Source: UBA4416 sp964543545 (lineage in GTDB: Bacteria > Bacteroidota > Bacteroidia > B-17B0 > Aurantibacillaceae). From it: a stretch of 64,000 bases of DNA. The stretch covers positions 124,001 to 188,000 of the forward strand of contig CAZIYT010000005.1 in the NCBI GenBank assembly GCA_964543545.1, given 5' to 3'. Positions 18,219 through 27,658 of this stretch are shown here, piece by piece. Within the stretch, counting starts at the first letter, position 1, and every line of letters begins with the position of its first letter. Below the pieces are notes generated by a model. It ran no database searches. It saw only the letters and a program-made list of their open reading frames with translations, and was not told the origin of the DNA. A program made the position numbers and the translations under genes.

Positions 18219-20585
18219 ATGAAACCATCCCTACTCCTTTCATTTTTAGTGATTTCCCTGCTCTCTTTTTCACAGGGCTCCACCATTATTTTTTCGTCGC
18301 AAGGTGGATCGCCTATCACAACCAGTGCCTTGAGCAATTTAAGCTTACCCCTGAAGCTGCGATTCAGCAAGGATTTCAATGGCAAACAGATTATCTTGAA
18401 AAACAATGCCGATCAGCAACTGTTCAATCCCGGCCAGACTTTGGGAAGCGGTGATCTCGCCTTTCATGCCAACGATCCTTTCGATTATGTATTTGAAACG
18501 GATATGAAAACGAATCCCGGCGATTACAACATTCCTTCCAAAGAGATCCTGCTCAGCTTTGCCGGAAAAGATTTTGTGCTGAGGCTTGCGGATGGTGTGG
18601 CTGCTAACGGCGGAAATCCGGGAGGCGGCAACAACGAAACTACAGGAAATAATAACCAGGTCGAAGACTACGAAGCCGGCTATCTATATGAGGATGTGAT
18701 GGCCCTGCTTGACGGCAAAAGCGATGAGCGTTTAAAAATGAAGATCCTCTCTTCCTATGGCGTGAATGCCACTACGGTGAAAGCCAATCCTTACCTCAAT
18801 GAGCTATTCGGCAGCCTATACGGCAGGGCTCTGCCCGAGGGAGGATTCGCCGGCATGCTTGGAAGCATCGGGAATACCGATGTGACTTATTTTGCGGCGG
18901 GCATTGCCAGGTTCCTCGCCGAACGCACCAAAGATGAGCTGAACGAGGCTTTTTTCCGTAAGATGCAGGAACATCTGAATGCCTATCCTGAATTAAAAAC
19001 CCTCTTCCCTCAAACGAGCTCCTTCCTGAATGTGATCGACGGCTATGCTTATGCCTCGGTGATCCAGGTATTAAAGGAGGCTTTTGAAACCGACGTGCAG
19101 AACCTCCCGATGAATTTGTACCAGGTCAAAAGCCTGACAGAAGCCAATTGCGACGCTACTGTTTTAAACAGCAATAAACTCGGCAATTGCCAGGATCGCC
19201 TGAAAAAGCTGCATGCCTTCTTTGACAGCCGCAACGGACGCTGGATCGGGCTGGGCATGTTCACCGTGAAAGAAGCGGTGCAGTCGCCTAATCCTGCCGG
19301 CCTGCTGAAATCCATCAGCGGATCGGATGAGCTGGCAGGCATCAAAACGTTTTCGAAAGACAGCAGCTACTATGCCAATTATAACATTGCTGCCTCCATT
19401 GAGCTGAGCAACCTGATCTCTCAAAGCCTCATCAGCAAAGACGATCAGCAGATCTGGATCACGACAAAAGAACTCAATGGACTATTGAAAAGGCAGGCAG
19501 CGATTAAAGCATATTTAGGTTTGCTTCTGGCCAAAGAGCAAACGAAAAGCGTGGTAATCGATTTTTATAAAGCCGACCATAGCCTCATCACCTTCGGTAC
19601 GTTTCTCATCCAACAGTATGATACCTACAGCAGCTTCGAATCGCAGGTCAGCAGTCTCCTCAAAAATGCGCATACGGCCTTTAGCTCTGCCAACAATGCA
19701 GTAAAGACGATGATGGCCGCTACGGACAAGTCGGTGGAAGCGAATCCACAGGCCCTTTACAATTACTACAAAACAGTGACGGCCACACTGAAGCCGATCG
19801 CTCACAGTGTTTTGCTGGCAACGCTTAGCGGCAAACAAGACATCGGCGCCGGATACGACCGGATCGAAAAGTACCTGAATCCTTCCGTCGATATTGCCTA
19901 TCACCTGGCCACTAAAAAATATTCTGCGGCCATTTACGACGCCACCATCCTCCTGAGCTACCTGAAACCGGCAAGCAGCCAGCTCACGCAGGTAACAAGC
20001 GCCTTTACCAAATACGGCATCCTCATCTCCACCGTGGCCAATGCCCAATCTTCCGAGGAAGTGAAGCAGGCACTGGAGGCATCGGTATTACCGGTAGGCA
20101 GCTACTCTATCAAGCGCAGAACCAGCTGGAGCATGAGCATCAATTCGTATGTGGGGGCTTTCTGGAATTATACAGGCGGCGCAAATTCCATACAGCCTTT
20201 TGGATTGTCGGCACCCATCGGCTTCAATATCTCCAAAGGCTTTTCGAAAAGCGGGAATGCCGGCGGGCTTAGCGTGAACCTGCAAATCCTCGACGTGGGC
20301 GCTTTGGTGAACTACTACCTTCTGAAAGGAGATACGGCTTCCCTGCCTAATAATTTTAATGTGAAACTCTCGAATATTTTCGCGCCCGGATTCAATGTGT
20401 GCTATAACATTCCGAAGACGCCCCTGTCGCTGGCCTGGGGCGGGCAGTACATCCCTACCCTCTACAAGTACGAACAGATCAGCGGCAAAAACCAGCTCGT
20501 GTCCACCAATGCCTTTCGCATGCAGGTATCACTCTTAGTGGATATTCCGCTGTATAACCTGAAGGTCTGGGATTTTAAGAAGTAA
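18219..20585 (+). CDS. Large exported protein coupled to the membrane protease
   Basis: Unrecognised 788-residue protein with a clear signal peptide (MKPSLLLSFLVISLLSFSQ). About 20-130 is a beta-rich domain, followed by a Gly/Asn linker (GGNPGGGNNETTGNNNQ, about 134-150). Then comes a long, mostly helical region to about 630, and finally about 150 residues of alternating hydrophobic strands (SINSYVGAFWNYTGG, PIGFNISKGFSK, LSLAWGGQYIPTLYKY, AFRMQVSLLVDIPL) that look like outer-membrane beta strands. I infer outer-membrane insertion or association. It starts 1 bp after the protease stop, so the two very likely act together, for example as enzyme and substrate or regulated surface partner. Confidence 0.65.
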   Translation: MKPSLLLSFLVISLLSFSQGSTIIFSSQGGSPITTSALSNLSLPLKLRFSKDFNGKQIILKNNADQQLFNPGQTLGSGDLAFHANDPFDYVFETDMKTNPGDYNIPSKEILLSFAGKDFVLRLADGVAANGGNPGGGNNETTGNNNQVEDYEAGYLYEDVMALLDGKSDERLKMKILSSYGVNATTVKANPYLNELFGSLYGRALPEGGFAGMLGSIGNTDVTYFAAGIARFLAERTKDELNEAFFRKMQEHLNAYPELKTLFPQTSSFLNVIDGYAYASVIQVLKEAFETDVQNLPMNLYQVKSLTEANCDATVLNSNKLGNCQDRLKKLHAFFDSRNGRWIGLGMFTVKEAVQSPNPAGLLKSISGSDELAGIKTFSKDSSYYANYNIAASIELSNLISQSLISKDDQQIWITTKELNGLLKRQAAIKAYLGLLLAKEQTKSVVIDFYKADHSLITFGTFLIQQYDTYSSFESQVSSLLKNAHTAFSSANNAVKTMMAATDKSVEANPQALYNYYKTVTATLKPIAHSVLLATLSGKQDIGAGYDRIEKYLNPSVDIAYHLATKKYSAAIYDATILLSYLKPASSQLTQVTSAFTKYGILISTVANAQSSEEVKQALEASVLPVGSYSIKRRTSWSMSINSYVGAFWNYTGGANSIQPFGLSAPIGFNISKGFSKSGNAGGLSVNLQILDVGALVNYYLLKGDTASLPNNFNVKLSNIFAPGFNVCYNIPKTPLSLAWGGQYIPTLYKYEQISGKNQLVSTNAFRMQVSLLVDIPLYNLKVWDFKK

Positions 20586-20605
20586 GGTGTAATGATCTGT
20601 AAAAC

Positions 20606-20642
20606 AAAAATCCTCCCGTACATTATTCGGGAGGATTTTTGT
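20606..20642 (+). terminator. Terminator after the protease pair
   Basis: ATCCTCCCG and CGGGAGGAT pair around TACATTATT, followed by TTTTTG. It closes the two-gene operon 20 bp after its last stop codon. Confidence 0.85.
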
Positions 20643-20662
20643 GATAACTTAATTTTCATTAA

Positions 20663-20692
20663 GAGATGCTGAGACAAGTTCAGCATAACGAC
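20663..20692. repeat. Dispersed repeat (AAGTTCAGCAT family)
   Basis: AGATGCTGAGACAAGTTCAG followed by CATAACGACA. A related copy lies inverted at 46221-46250 (TGTCATGCTGAACTTGCTTA). Elements of this sequence are common in Bacteroidota spacers. Confidence 0.55.
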
Positions 20693-20739
20693 ACACCGAG
20701 CCGAAGTGCAGATCCCGAAAATCAACTAAGAATCCATCC

Positions 20740-21840
20740 TTACACGATGTATTCCACCTCGTGTGCTTCCCAGGCTTTGGGCACTTCCAGCTTGTCGATC
20801 ATGCGCTCTATGGCCATCGCCGGGATGGCAAAATCGCGGTTACGGTTCTGCGCCAGGATGGTCTTGTAGGGCACCTCCAGGTACACGATCCTGATCTTCG
20901 GATCATACACCGCAAACAGGTCAATCAGCTGCTCGCGCATCTGTGCCGTAATGTTCGTGGCATTCCACACAAAGGCTTTTCCGTTGCGCAAATAGTCTTT
21001 CGCCTGCTCCTTCGCTTCCTGGATGATGCGGCCATTTCCTTTGGAATCGCCATGCCTGATCTTCAGCTTTCGCCTCAGGTCGTCGAGGGAAATGACCGGC
21101 AGATTCGGGAGGTGTTTGCGGATGTAATGATCCTTGCCACTTCCGGCAACACCCGACAGGATAATGGCTTCGGGACCTGTGGTGTCGTAAGGCACGTAGT
21201 CCGGGCTTTGCTCCTCCTTCCGGAAAAATAAAAAGCGCGATAGGTTGCCGGGAAACTCTTTTTGTTTTCCCCAACACTCCTGCTCGATGCAGAGCTCTTT
21301 GAACAGCTCTATCTTATATAACAGCTCCTGCTTGTCGGAACAAATCCTGCCCAATACATCCGCCTTTGCCAGCATAGCCAATAGTTCCATGTTGACTTCC
21401 AGGCTCGCTTTCAGCAGGGCTTTCACAGGGTCCGGCTTTTCAAATACCCAAAGCGGCAAACCATGATAACGCACAAGGCCGACAATCTCCTCGCGGATAG
21501 CAAAGGGCACGGCAAAATCACGGTACAGGATCTGCCTTGCCGTGAGCGCACCTTTCTTCGCGTGGCCGGGAGAAACAATGTGCCCTTCTTCGTCCACAAA
21601 AGTCGTCGAGCGCTTTTCGATATCGTGCATCAATGCCGAGGTCCACAGGATCTCCTGCTCCTGCACAGGCAATACACAATACTCAGGCAATTGTTCCAAT
21701 GCCTGCAACACCATCTGCGTATGCACGGCCACATCGCCCTCTGCATGATGGACAGGGCTTTGCGGCACACCGTGCATATCAGCAACCCACGGAAATTTCC
21801 GCAGGTCGCTCCATGGCTTATGTTCGGTTAAAGTCCACAT
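20740..21840 (-). CDS. HD-Pnk-like RNA/DNA end-healing enzyme (HD phosphoesterase plus 5'-kinase)
   Basis: 366 residues from the ATG at 21840. The N-terminal half is an HD-superfamily domain (HHAEGDVAVHTQMVL, then MHDIEK with H72-D73, RYHGLPLWV, and AKADVLGR with D161). The C-terminal half is a P-loop polynucleotide kinase (GVAGSGKD at 230-237, SLDDLRR, WNATNITAQMR, VYLEVPYKTILAQNRNRD). This order matches Runella HD-Pnk, in which the HD domain removes 2',3'-cyclic or 3'-phosphates and the kinase phosphorylates 5'-OH ends. It overlaps the upstream RNA ligase gene by 23 bp, so healing and sealing enzymes are made together. Confidence 0.85.
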   Translation of the reverse strand: MWTLTEHKPWSDLRKFPWVADMHGVPQSPVHHAEGDVAVHTQMVLQALEQLPEYCVLPVQEQEILWTSALMHDIEKRSTTFVDEEGHIVSPGHAKKGALTARQILYRDFAVPFAIREEIVGLVRYHGLPLWVFEKPDPVKALLKASLEVNMELLAMLAKADVLGRICSDKQELLYKIELFKELCIEQECWGKQKEFPGNLSRFLFFRKEEQSPDYVPYDTTGPEAIILSGVAGSGKDHYIRKHLPNLPVISLDDLRRKLKIRHGDSKGNGRIIQEAKEQAKDYLRNGKAFVWNATNITAQMREQLIDLFAVYDPKIRIVYLEVPYKTILAQNRNRDFAIPAMAIERMIDKLEVPKAWEAHEVEYIV

Positions 21841-22528
21841 GATCTTCAAATGTTAAGGGCGCACGCTTCCAGTTCCTCGTCCAGTGCTCATCGGTTTTGA
21901 CATGCCCTTTGCGCACATACTTAAACACGTGGTTTTGAAATCCGGAAACGCTGTAGCCGTTTTTATTACGCGTCACGATCCCTTCCATGGTACATGGCTT
22001 TCCGCTTCGCGGATCCACGGAACCGAATGTTCCGGGCTGCTTCACCAGCTCGAGGACCGTATGCTCATACGCTGCTTTGTTGGAAAAGTTGCTGCATTCG
22101 GCCAGCACAGGCACAGTAGGCAGATCGAAGGCCGCCGCTACAAAGGCCGTCTCCTCCCAGGAGAGCCACACATCATGCTCGCGTACTCCAAACACAAAGT
22201 AATGGCTTTCAATGGCCGGGTACTGTATGGAATGGATCGCATACAGGTTCTCACCGAAGATCTCGTAATCGCCGAGGTCTCTTTTAATGAGCTGCCACTT
22301 CTCGCGCAGAAAGGCCGTCCAGGGCGATACCGTGGGGGCCGCATGCGACCTGGCAAAGACGCCGTATTGACTTAAGCAGTTATTTTCACCATCCAGCTTT
22401 TCGGTATGGATCACAGTTTCCAGGTGCGACACGTCGTCCCAGTAATCCTTGTTGATCCTATCGTCGCTTGTAGTTCCGGGAGAAAACGGATAGTGATAGG
22501 TTCTCCCGTATTTTCTTGATACAGACAT
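21818..22528 (-). CDS. ATP-dependent RNA ligase, Rnl2-like
   Basis: 236 residues from the ATG at 22528. Nucleotidyltransferase motifs can be read in order: motif I TEKLDGENN with the adenylated Lys K44, motif III YEIFGENLYAIHSI, IIIa YFVFGVREHD, motif IV CTMEGIVTR and motif V VFKYVRKGH. These define the covalent nucleotidyltransferase ligases, nearest to the RNA ligase family by the FGENL motif. It would join 3'-OH and 5'-PO4 RNA ends made ready by the overlapping HD-Pnk gene. First gene of a two-gene operon. An in-frame longer start (22585) adds 19 residues with no family match. Confidence 0.85.
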   Translation of the reverse strand: MSVSRKYGRTYHYPFSPGTTSDDRINKDYWDDVSHLETVIHTEKLDGENNCLSQYGVFARSHAAPTVSPWTAFLREKWQLIKRDLGDYEIFGENLYAIHSIQYPAIESHYFVFGVREHDVWLSWEETAFVAAAFDLPTVPVLAECSNFSNKAAYEHTVLELVKQPGTFGSVDPRSGKPCTMEGIVTRNKNGYSVSGFQNHVFKYVRKGHVKTDEHWTRNWKRAPLTFEDHVDFNRT

Positions 22529-22831
22529 GATATTTTTTTGAGATGAAACAATACGAAGCAGGACCAACTTATTGGCCGCTTCCAATTCCTTATCTGAAAA
22601 AAATTACACGGTTTCCTGTCATCTAAATGGTTGTACTCAAAATCACCGGTTCCGGCTTTTGAATTTGATGGCAAATATAAAGATATTTTTTTGATTGGGA
22701 TATTCTTCAAAGAGTGTTGGCTTTTTGAAGCTTTTAGAGACCTTGACTATCGGGACTTTATATTACCTGAGCACAGGTATAAGATGAGCACTGCATTTGC
22801 TCTAACTTTACTTCAACAAAAATCAAAGACC

Positions 22832-23299
22832 ATGATTCGCTCTTTTATCAATACATATACCGCAGGGATGAAAATAAAAGTCCTGATCTCCTGCCTGCTT
22901 TTAGCCCTGTTTAACCCTGCTTTTATTTCATGCAAAAAAAAGACAAGCCCGGAGCCGGAGCCCGGCCCGGTAACGCAACCTCCGGCCAACACCAGGAATG
23001 TGAGGTACGAGATCACCGGAAATTATTCGGCGCCGCTTTTGGTGGTGTACAACGATAATGTATCCGGTAATACGACCCTAACGGTAAGCGCCCTGCCCTG
23101 GAGAAAAGACATCAGCTACCCTGCCAATGTGCAGGGCATCGGCATCTCATCCAACGGACTGAGCAGCCAGTCAGGAGCTGCCGGCCAGTCGGCAAACCTG
23201 AAGATATACGTATCGAATACCGTGGTGCAATCTTCCACTGCGTTGGCTGATGCCAATGGCGCCATCAGTTTACCGCCTCTTGCCTATGTGTTTCCATAG
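22832..23299 (+). CDS. MmpS-like lipoprotein
   Basis: 155 residues from the ATG at 22832; an ATG at 22868 gives 143 residues and an equally good signal. The signal is KVLISCLLLALFNPAFISC, with the lipidated Cys before a KKK-rich linker and a Pro/Glu stretch. The mature part, about 105 residues, reads VRYEITGNYSAPLLVVYNDN...SALPWRKDISYPANV...SANLKIYVSNTVVQSS. This resembles the MmpS fold (VxYEVxG, a Y-D-N strand, LPW, IxVNGxV), which in actinobacteria assists MmpL exporters. No MmpL/RND gene is adjacent, and the Bacteroidota role is unknown. Confidence 0.6.
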   Translation: MIRSFINTYTAGMKIKVLISCLLLALFNPAFISCKKKTSPEPEPGPVTQPPANTRNVRYEITGNYSAPLLVVYNDNVSGNTTLTVSALPWRKDISYPANVQGIGISSNGLSSQSGAAGQSANLKIYVSNTVVQSSTALADANGAISLPPLAYVFP

Positions 23300-23413
23300 C
23301 TTCCAAACCTTTACCTGATTTCAGGTATTCCCCTTTTTTTCAATGGAAAGTGAATTAATTTAACGACATTTGCCGGAGCATTCCCGCACTATGTTTCTGA
23401 GATTACGCTTTCC

Positions 23414-25417
23414 ATGATCAAAGCATTTGTTCTGCTTTACATATTGTGTGTGCCTGCCATGGTTCTGTCGCAACGTGTGTATACACTTGACGACGACAAG
23501 GATTTTACGGACAGCCTGAAGCTTCTGGTTGCCCGGACATCTTCCGACAGCATCCGTTGCGCCAACAGCTATCGCCTGGCCGACCTGCTCAGGCTCAGCG
23601 GCAAAACCGAAGAGGCAAAACGCTACTCCGACAGGGCCAACCAGCTGGCCGTCAAATTTCCATACCTCAGGGATGCTTCCATTTTTTATAATGCTTCTTC
23701 TTACATCAACTCCGGAGATTACAGCGGGTATGAGCAGCAGCTCTACCTTGCCAACAGCAAGCTCAAAAAATATCCGACCAAACAGGCTTATTCCCTGCGG
23801 GCTTTTATCCTGAAGAACATTTCCATTATTAAGCAAATCAACAACAATGAGAAGGAAGCCATGCGCATCCTGGTGAACGAAGCGATCCCTGTTGCCAAAC
23901 AGTCGGAGAACAACGAGATCCTGAGCGCCCTGTACCGCTCGCTGGGCATTATTTTCATGAACTACCCTGACCGGAAAAAAGCGGACATGTACCTGAAGCT
24001 CAGCATCGACTGCCTGGAGAGCAAGGACAACGGCTCGCCTACCCTGCTGGAATCGAAGGTGGAGCTTTATGCCATCCATGCCGAAAACCTGGTGGAGCTG
24101 GGAAGGATCTACGCCGCCAAGCACTCTCTCGACAAAGCATTCCAGATCCTGAAAGATTACCCGGCCTCTAACCTTAACAACCTGTATTATTGTTCGGAAG
24201 GCTTATACTATTACAGATCCGGACGCCTGAAGAATGCTTATGCCAGTTACGACAAAGGCATACAGAGCTGCGCGCGGCACATGGACCTGCTTAGCATGAA
24301 CCGCCTGAGGTATATGAAGTACGAAGCTTTGTGCAGTGAGAAAAAATACGAAGAGGCGAAACAGGTTTTGCTGGAGCTGCTCCAATCGCCTTCGCTGTTT
24401 GTGGTCGATCAGAAAAACTGGTATAAGAAGCTGGCGGAAACCTACGAGCTGCTGGGCGATGTCAGGAATGCCAATCATTACAACAAGCTATACATTACGC
24501 TGAGCGACAGCCTTCACGATGCCGCTTTCCAGAAAGAGATCGGCCAGCTCGAAGCACGATTCCACAAAGCGGAAAATGAAAACACCATCAGGCAACTGGA
24601 AGCCCAGCAGGAACGCATGCGCCTGATCGCGGAAAACAATAAGCTGCATTACGGTATTTTCGGACTGGCATGCCTTATCCTGCTGATTGTATTGATGCTT
24701 TTCTGGATCAGGGCGAACAGCCACAAAAAGCTGGCGCAGGAAAAAGCCAAGAATTATCAGCAGAGCCTTTTATCGCTCGGAAACCAGAAGGAAATGGAGG
24801 TGCTGCAGGCCAGCATTGCCGGCGAGGAAATAGAGCGCAAGCGCATTGCCCGCGACCTGCATGATGGCATCGGAAGCTTACTATCGTCGCTGAAAATGAA
24901 GCTGATCAAAAACCCGAACAGCCTGAATGAGTTGAACGAGCAGGAATCGCAACAGGTGGTGGTACTCTTAAACCGCTCGATCTCCGAGCTGAGGCAGATT
25001 GCCTACAACCTGGTGCCGGAAACCCTGCTGAAGCTCGGATTGGAAAAGGCCTTGCAGGATTTATGCCTGCTGCTCAAGACAGAAGGTGTTCACATTAGTT
25101 TTCATGCACAGGGGATCAGGCCCGATATTCCGGAGAGCAACCAGATCGTCATCTACAGGATTGTGCAGGAGCTCATCAACAACGCGCTGAAACACTCGCA
25201 GTGCACAGAAATCATTACAGATTGCAGTCAGAACGAACACCTCTTTTTCATTACCGTAGAGGACAATGGCAAAGGCTTTGATACTTCCGGCCTGCAAGGC
25301 TTACAGGGATCAGGCCTCCGGAACCTCAGAAACCGGGTAGAGCTGCTGAAAGGAAAATTCCAGATCGACTCCTCCCCGGGTGGAGGCACTGCCTGTAATA
25401 TAGAATTGCATATATGA
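23414..25417 (+). CDS. TPR-containing NarL-type sensor histidine kinase
   Basis: 667 residues. Signal peptide (1-20), then a periplasmic tetratricopeptide region (about 30-390) with repeats such as ADLLRLSGKTEEAKRYSDRA. A coiled segment, a membrane helix (YGIFGLACLILLIVLMLFWI) and a cytoplasmic kinase follow. The dimerisation/phosphorylation motif is ERKRIARDLHDGIGS with H483 (HisKA_3). The ATPase has the N box INNALKHS, VEDNGKGFD and GSGLRNLRNRVELLKG. The last codons overlap the response regulator start (ATGA), so the pair is translationally coupled. The signal sensed is unknown. Confidence 0.93.
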   Translation: MIKAFVLLYILCVPAMVLSQRVYTLDDDKDFTDSLKLLVARTSSDSIRCANSYRLADLLRLSGKTEEAKRYSDRANQLAVKFPYLRDASIFYNASSYINSGDYSGYEQQLYLANSKLKKYPTKQAYSLRAFILKNISIIKQINNNEKEAMRILVNEAIPVAKQSENNEILSALYRSLGIIFMNYPDRKKADMYLKLSIDCLESKDNGSPTLLESKVELYAIHAENLVELGRIYAAKHSLDKAFQILKDYPASNLNNLYYCSEGLYYYRSGRLKNAYASYDKGIQSCARHMDLLSMNRLRYMKYEALCSEKKYEEAKQVLLELLQSPSLFVVDQKNWYKKLAETYELLGDVRNANHYNKLYITLSDSLHDAAFQKEIGQLEARFHKAENENTIRQLEAQQERMRLIAENNKLHYGIFGLACLILLIVLMLFWIRANSHKKLAQEKAKNYQQSLLSLGNQKEMEVLQASIAGEEIERKRIARDLHDGIGSLLSSLKMKLIKNPNSLNELNEQESQQVVVLLNRSISELRQIAYNLVPETLLKLGLEKALQDLCLLLKTEGVHISFHAQGIRPDIPESNQIVIYRIVQELINNALKHSQCTEIITDCSQNEHLFFITVEDNGKGFDTSGLQGLQGSGLRNLRNRVELLKGKFQIDSSPGGGTACNIELHI

Positions 25418-26046
25418 GCAAACAATACCATTTAGCGATTATAGACGATCATCCGATCGTGATTGAAGGATTAAGCACGATGCTTTCAAAGCTTGAGCAC
25501 ATTCATATCCTCTCTTGTTTTAAGAATGGCACAGAGTTCCTGGCTTACCAGGATCTGAGCAGGATCGATATTTTACTGATGGATGTCTTCCTCCCGGATA
25601 TCAATGGCATCGACCTTTGCGCCAGGATCAAAAAACTGCATCCGAAAATGATCGTGCTCGCCATGAGCAGCCAGTCGGAACGAAGCATTGTGTTGCAGCT
25701 GATCAAAAACGGCGCGGGCGGCTACCTGCTGAAAAGCGCCTCGAAAGACGAATTCAAAGACTGTATCAACGAGGCCCTTGCCGGGAAGCTAGCTTTCAGC
25801 GCCGATGTGAAGGAGATCGTCAACAAAACCGATGTATCGGACCTCAGGATGGTGCCGCGGCTTACGCGAAGAGAAAAGGAGATCGTTCAATTGCTGATCC
25901 TCGGAAAATCCACGCAGGAAATTTCCGAAACCCTCTTCCTCAGCTTCCTCACCGTACAAACACACCGCAGAAACCTCCTGAATAAATACCAGGTAAAGAA
26001 CCTCGTGGAATTGATCAATACGGTCAACACCTATAATTTATTGTAA
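25414..26046 (+). CDS. NarL/LuxR-family response regulator
   Basis: 210 residues. Receiver domain with acidic pair D11-D12, phosphoacceptor D57 (ILLMDVFLPD), a Ser-rich switch and K (LLKSASKDEF). A LuxR-type helix-turn-helix occupies the C terminus (LTRREKEIVQLLILGKSTQEISETLFLSFLTVQTHRRNLLNKY). Partner of the kinase encoded just upstream, with a 4-bp overlap. Confidence 0.95.
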   Translation: MSKQYHLAIIDDHPIVIEGLSTMLSKLEHIHILSCFKNGTEFLAYQDLSRIDILLMDVFLPDINGIDLCARIKKLHPKMIVLAMSSQSERSIVLQLIKNGAGGYLLKSASKDEFKDCINEALAGKLAFSADVKEIVNKTDVSDLRMVPRLTRREKEIVQLLILGKSTQEISETLFLSFLTVQTHRRNLLNKYQVKNLVELINTVNTYNLL

Positions 26047-26086
26047 CACCGGACAGAGCAAAACTGGGTTGCAGATGTGATCTTAC

Positions 26087-27388
26087 TTAAATCCTGATCC
26101 CGACAATCGTCACGTCGTCCACCTGTTCGAGCGCTCCTTTCCAGTTCGTGAACACATGCTCCAGTGTACGCTTTTGCGTGGCCAGCGGCATGCTTCCGGT
26201 AGCATGCAGTAAAGCTTCCAACTGCCGGCGCTTGAATTTTTTTCCTTTGTCTCCCCCGAACTGGTCCGCAAAGCCATCCGTCACCAGGTAAAAAATATCC
26301 CCTTTCGTTATAGGAATTTCGTGCGTTGGAAAAGGCGAAGGCGCATTGGTGCGGCCGATGGGTTGCTTATGGGCTTTCACCTCGCAGAGGGCGTCGTTCC
26401 TGAGGTACCAGAGATTATTATTGGCACCGCTCCAGGTAACCTTCCCGGTTTTGGTATTAACGGCACACAGCGAGATGTCCATCCCGTCATTGATCCCCTC
26501 CCCGCTTTTGGCCAGGTTTTCCAATACCAGCTCGCGGGCCTTGTCGAGAATACTCCCCGGAACGGTGAGGTCAAACTCATTGACGCTGCGGTACAGGGCA
26601 TTGCTACAAACCACTGAGAGCATTGCGCCCGGAACGCCATGCCCCGTACAATCGGCGGCGGCAACCAACAGGATGTCTTCCTTTTTTTCAAACCAGTAAA
26701 AGTCGCCGCTGACAATGTCCCGGGGCTTGTAGAGGATAAAAGAATCTTTAAAATGTTCCTGCACGAGACTGAAAGAAGGCAGCACCGCATTCTGGATGCG
26801 CTTGGCATAAGCAATGCTGTCTGTAATTTCCTGGTTCTTTTCATGCAGTTGTGCCGTACGGTCTTTCACCCGGTGCTCCAGCTCATCATACACGTTGATG
26901 TTTTCCAACGTGACCGCCGTAACGTCTGCCAGCGATTGCAACAGGCTTACCTCTTCCTCGCTTGGCATGTGCTGATGCGCCCAGTAGTTACCGATCGCAC
27001 CAATCGGGTCCGATGTCCTGATGGGTACCATCGCCAGGCTTTTGACAAAGGTCGGCTTATAGGCTTCGTGCGGAATGCGTGAATCCTCGTAAATATCTTC
27101 GATGACCGCCGGGCGGCTGTTGAGCATGGCCCAGCCGCTGATGCAGGTCTCGATCGGAAAACGGCTTCCCTTCCACAAAGGGCTGATTGCATCTTCATCG
27201 GCATAAAAGCAGGCTTCTGCATTTCCGATCCGGTCGCGCAACACAAAGGTAGCACCGTCAGCACCCGTCAGCTCACGCGCGGCGCGGCGCACAATGGCCA
27301 TCACCGTGTCGAGGTTTTTCGCCAGGGAAAGCTCTTTCACTGCATCGACAAGGCGCTGCATGTTTTCAGTATTTCGTACGTGATCCAT
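26087..27388 (-). CDS. GAF-domain PP2C-type (SpoIIE) phosphatase
   Basis: 433 residues. An N-terminal GAF domain (about 20-170, including ATFVLRDRIGNAEACFYADE) is followed by a short helical linker (VYDELEHRVKDRTAQLHEKNQEI). The SpoIIE/RsbU-type Ser/Thr phosphatase follows: FYWFEKKEDILLVAAADCTGHGVPGAMLSVV, GMDISLCAVNTKTG, then LVTDGFADQFGG. The metal-binding aspartates of the family (D in ADCTGHG, D in VTDGF) are present. Such proteins usually switch partner modules or anti-sigma antagonists in response to a small ligand. It converges on the NarL regulator and stands alone. Confidence 0.9.
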   Translation of the reverse strand: MDHVRNTENMQRLVDAVKELSLAKNLDTVMAIVRRAARELTGADGATFVLRDRIGNAEACFYADEDAISPLWKGSRFPIETCISGWAMLNSRPAVIEDIYEDSRIPHEAYKPTFVKSLAMVPIRTSDPIGAIGNYWAHQHMPSEEEVSLLQSLADVTAVTLENINVYDELEHRVKDRTAQLHEKNQEITDSIAYAKRIQNAVLPSFSLVQEHFKDSFILYKPRDIVSGDFYWFEKKEDILLVAAADCTGHGVPGAMLSVVCSNALYRSVNEFDLTVPGSILDKARELVLENLAKSGEGINDGMDISLCAVNTKTGKVTWSGANNNLWYLRNDALCEVKAHKQPIGRTNAPSPFPTHEIPITKGDIFYLVTDGFADQFGGDKGKKFKRRQLEALLHATGSMPLATQKRTLEHVFTNWKGALEQVDDVTIVGIRI

Positions 27389-27658
27389 GATGATTCGGGA
27401 GAAAAAATAAAATCCTGAAATAGCCGGGGTCTATAGCAGAATGGTACCTTAAACACAAATTTAAATATTTAAAACCGGCCGCACATGAGTAAAAACACGT
27501 GTTTTGAGCAAGCGTTTTTACGTAGTGAAAATCCCGGATATCCAGGCAAAAGATTTTTGCCCTGTAGTGATTATCATTTCACGATTAATTTACTTCTGAA
27601 AAAGAAAGCGCTTCTGAATATTGAATATATTTATAGATACATTTAAAAATCCTACATT

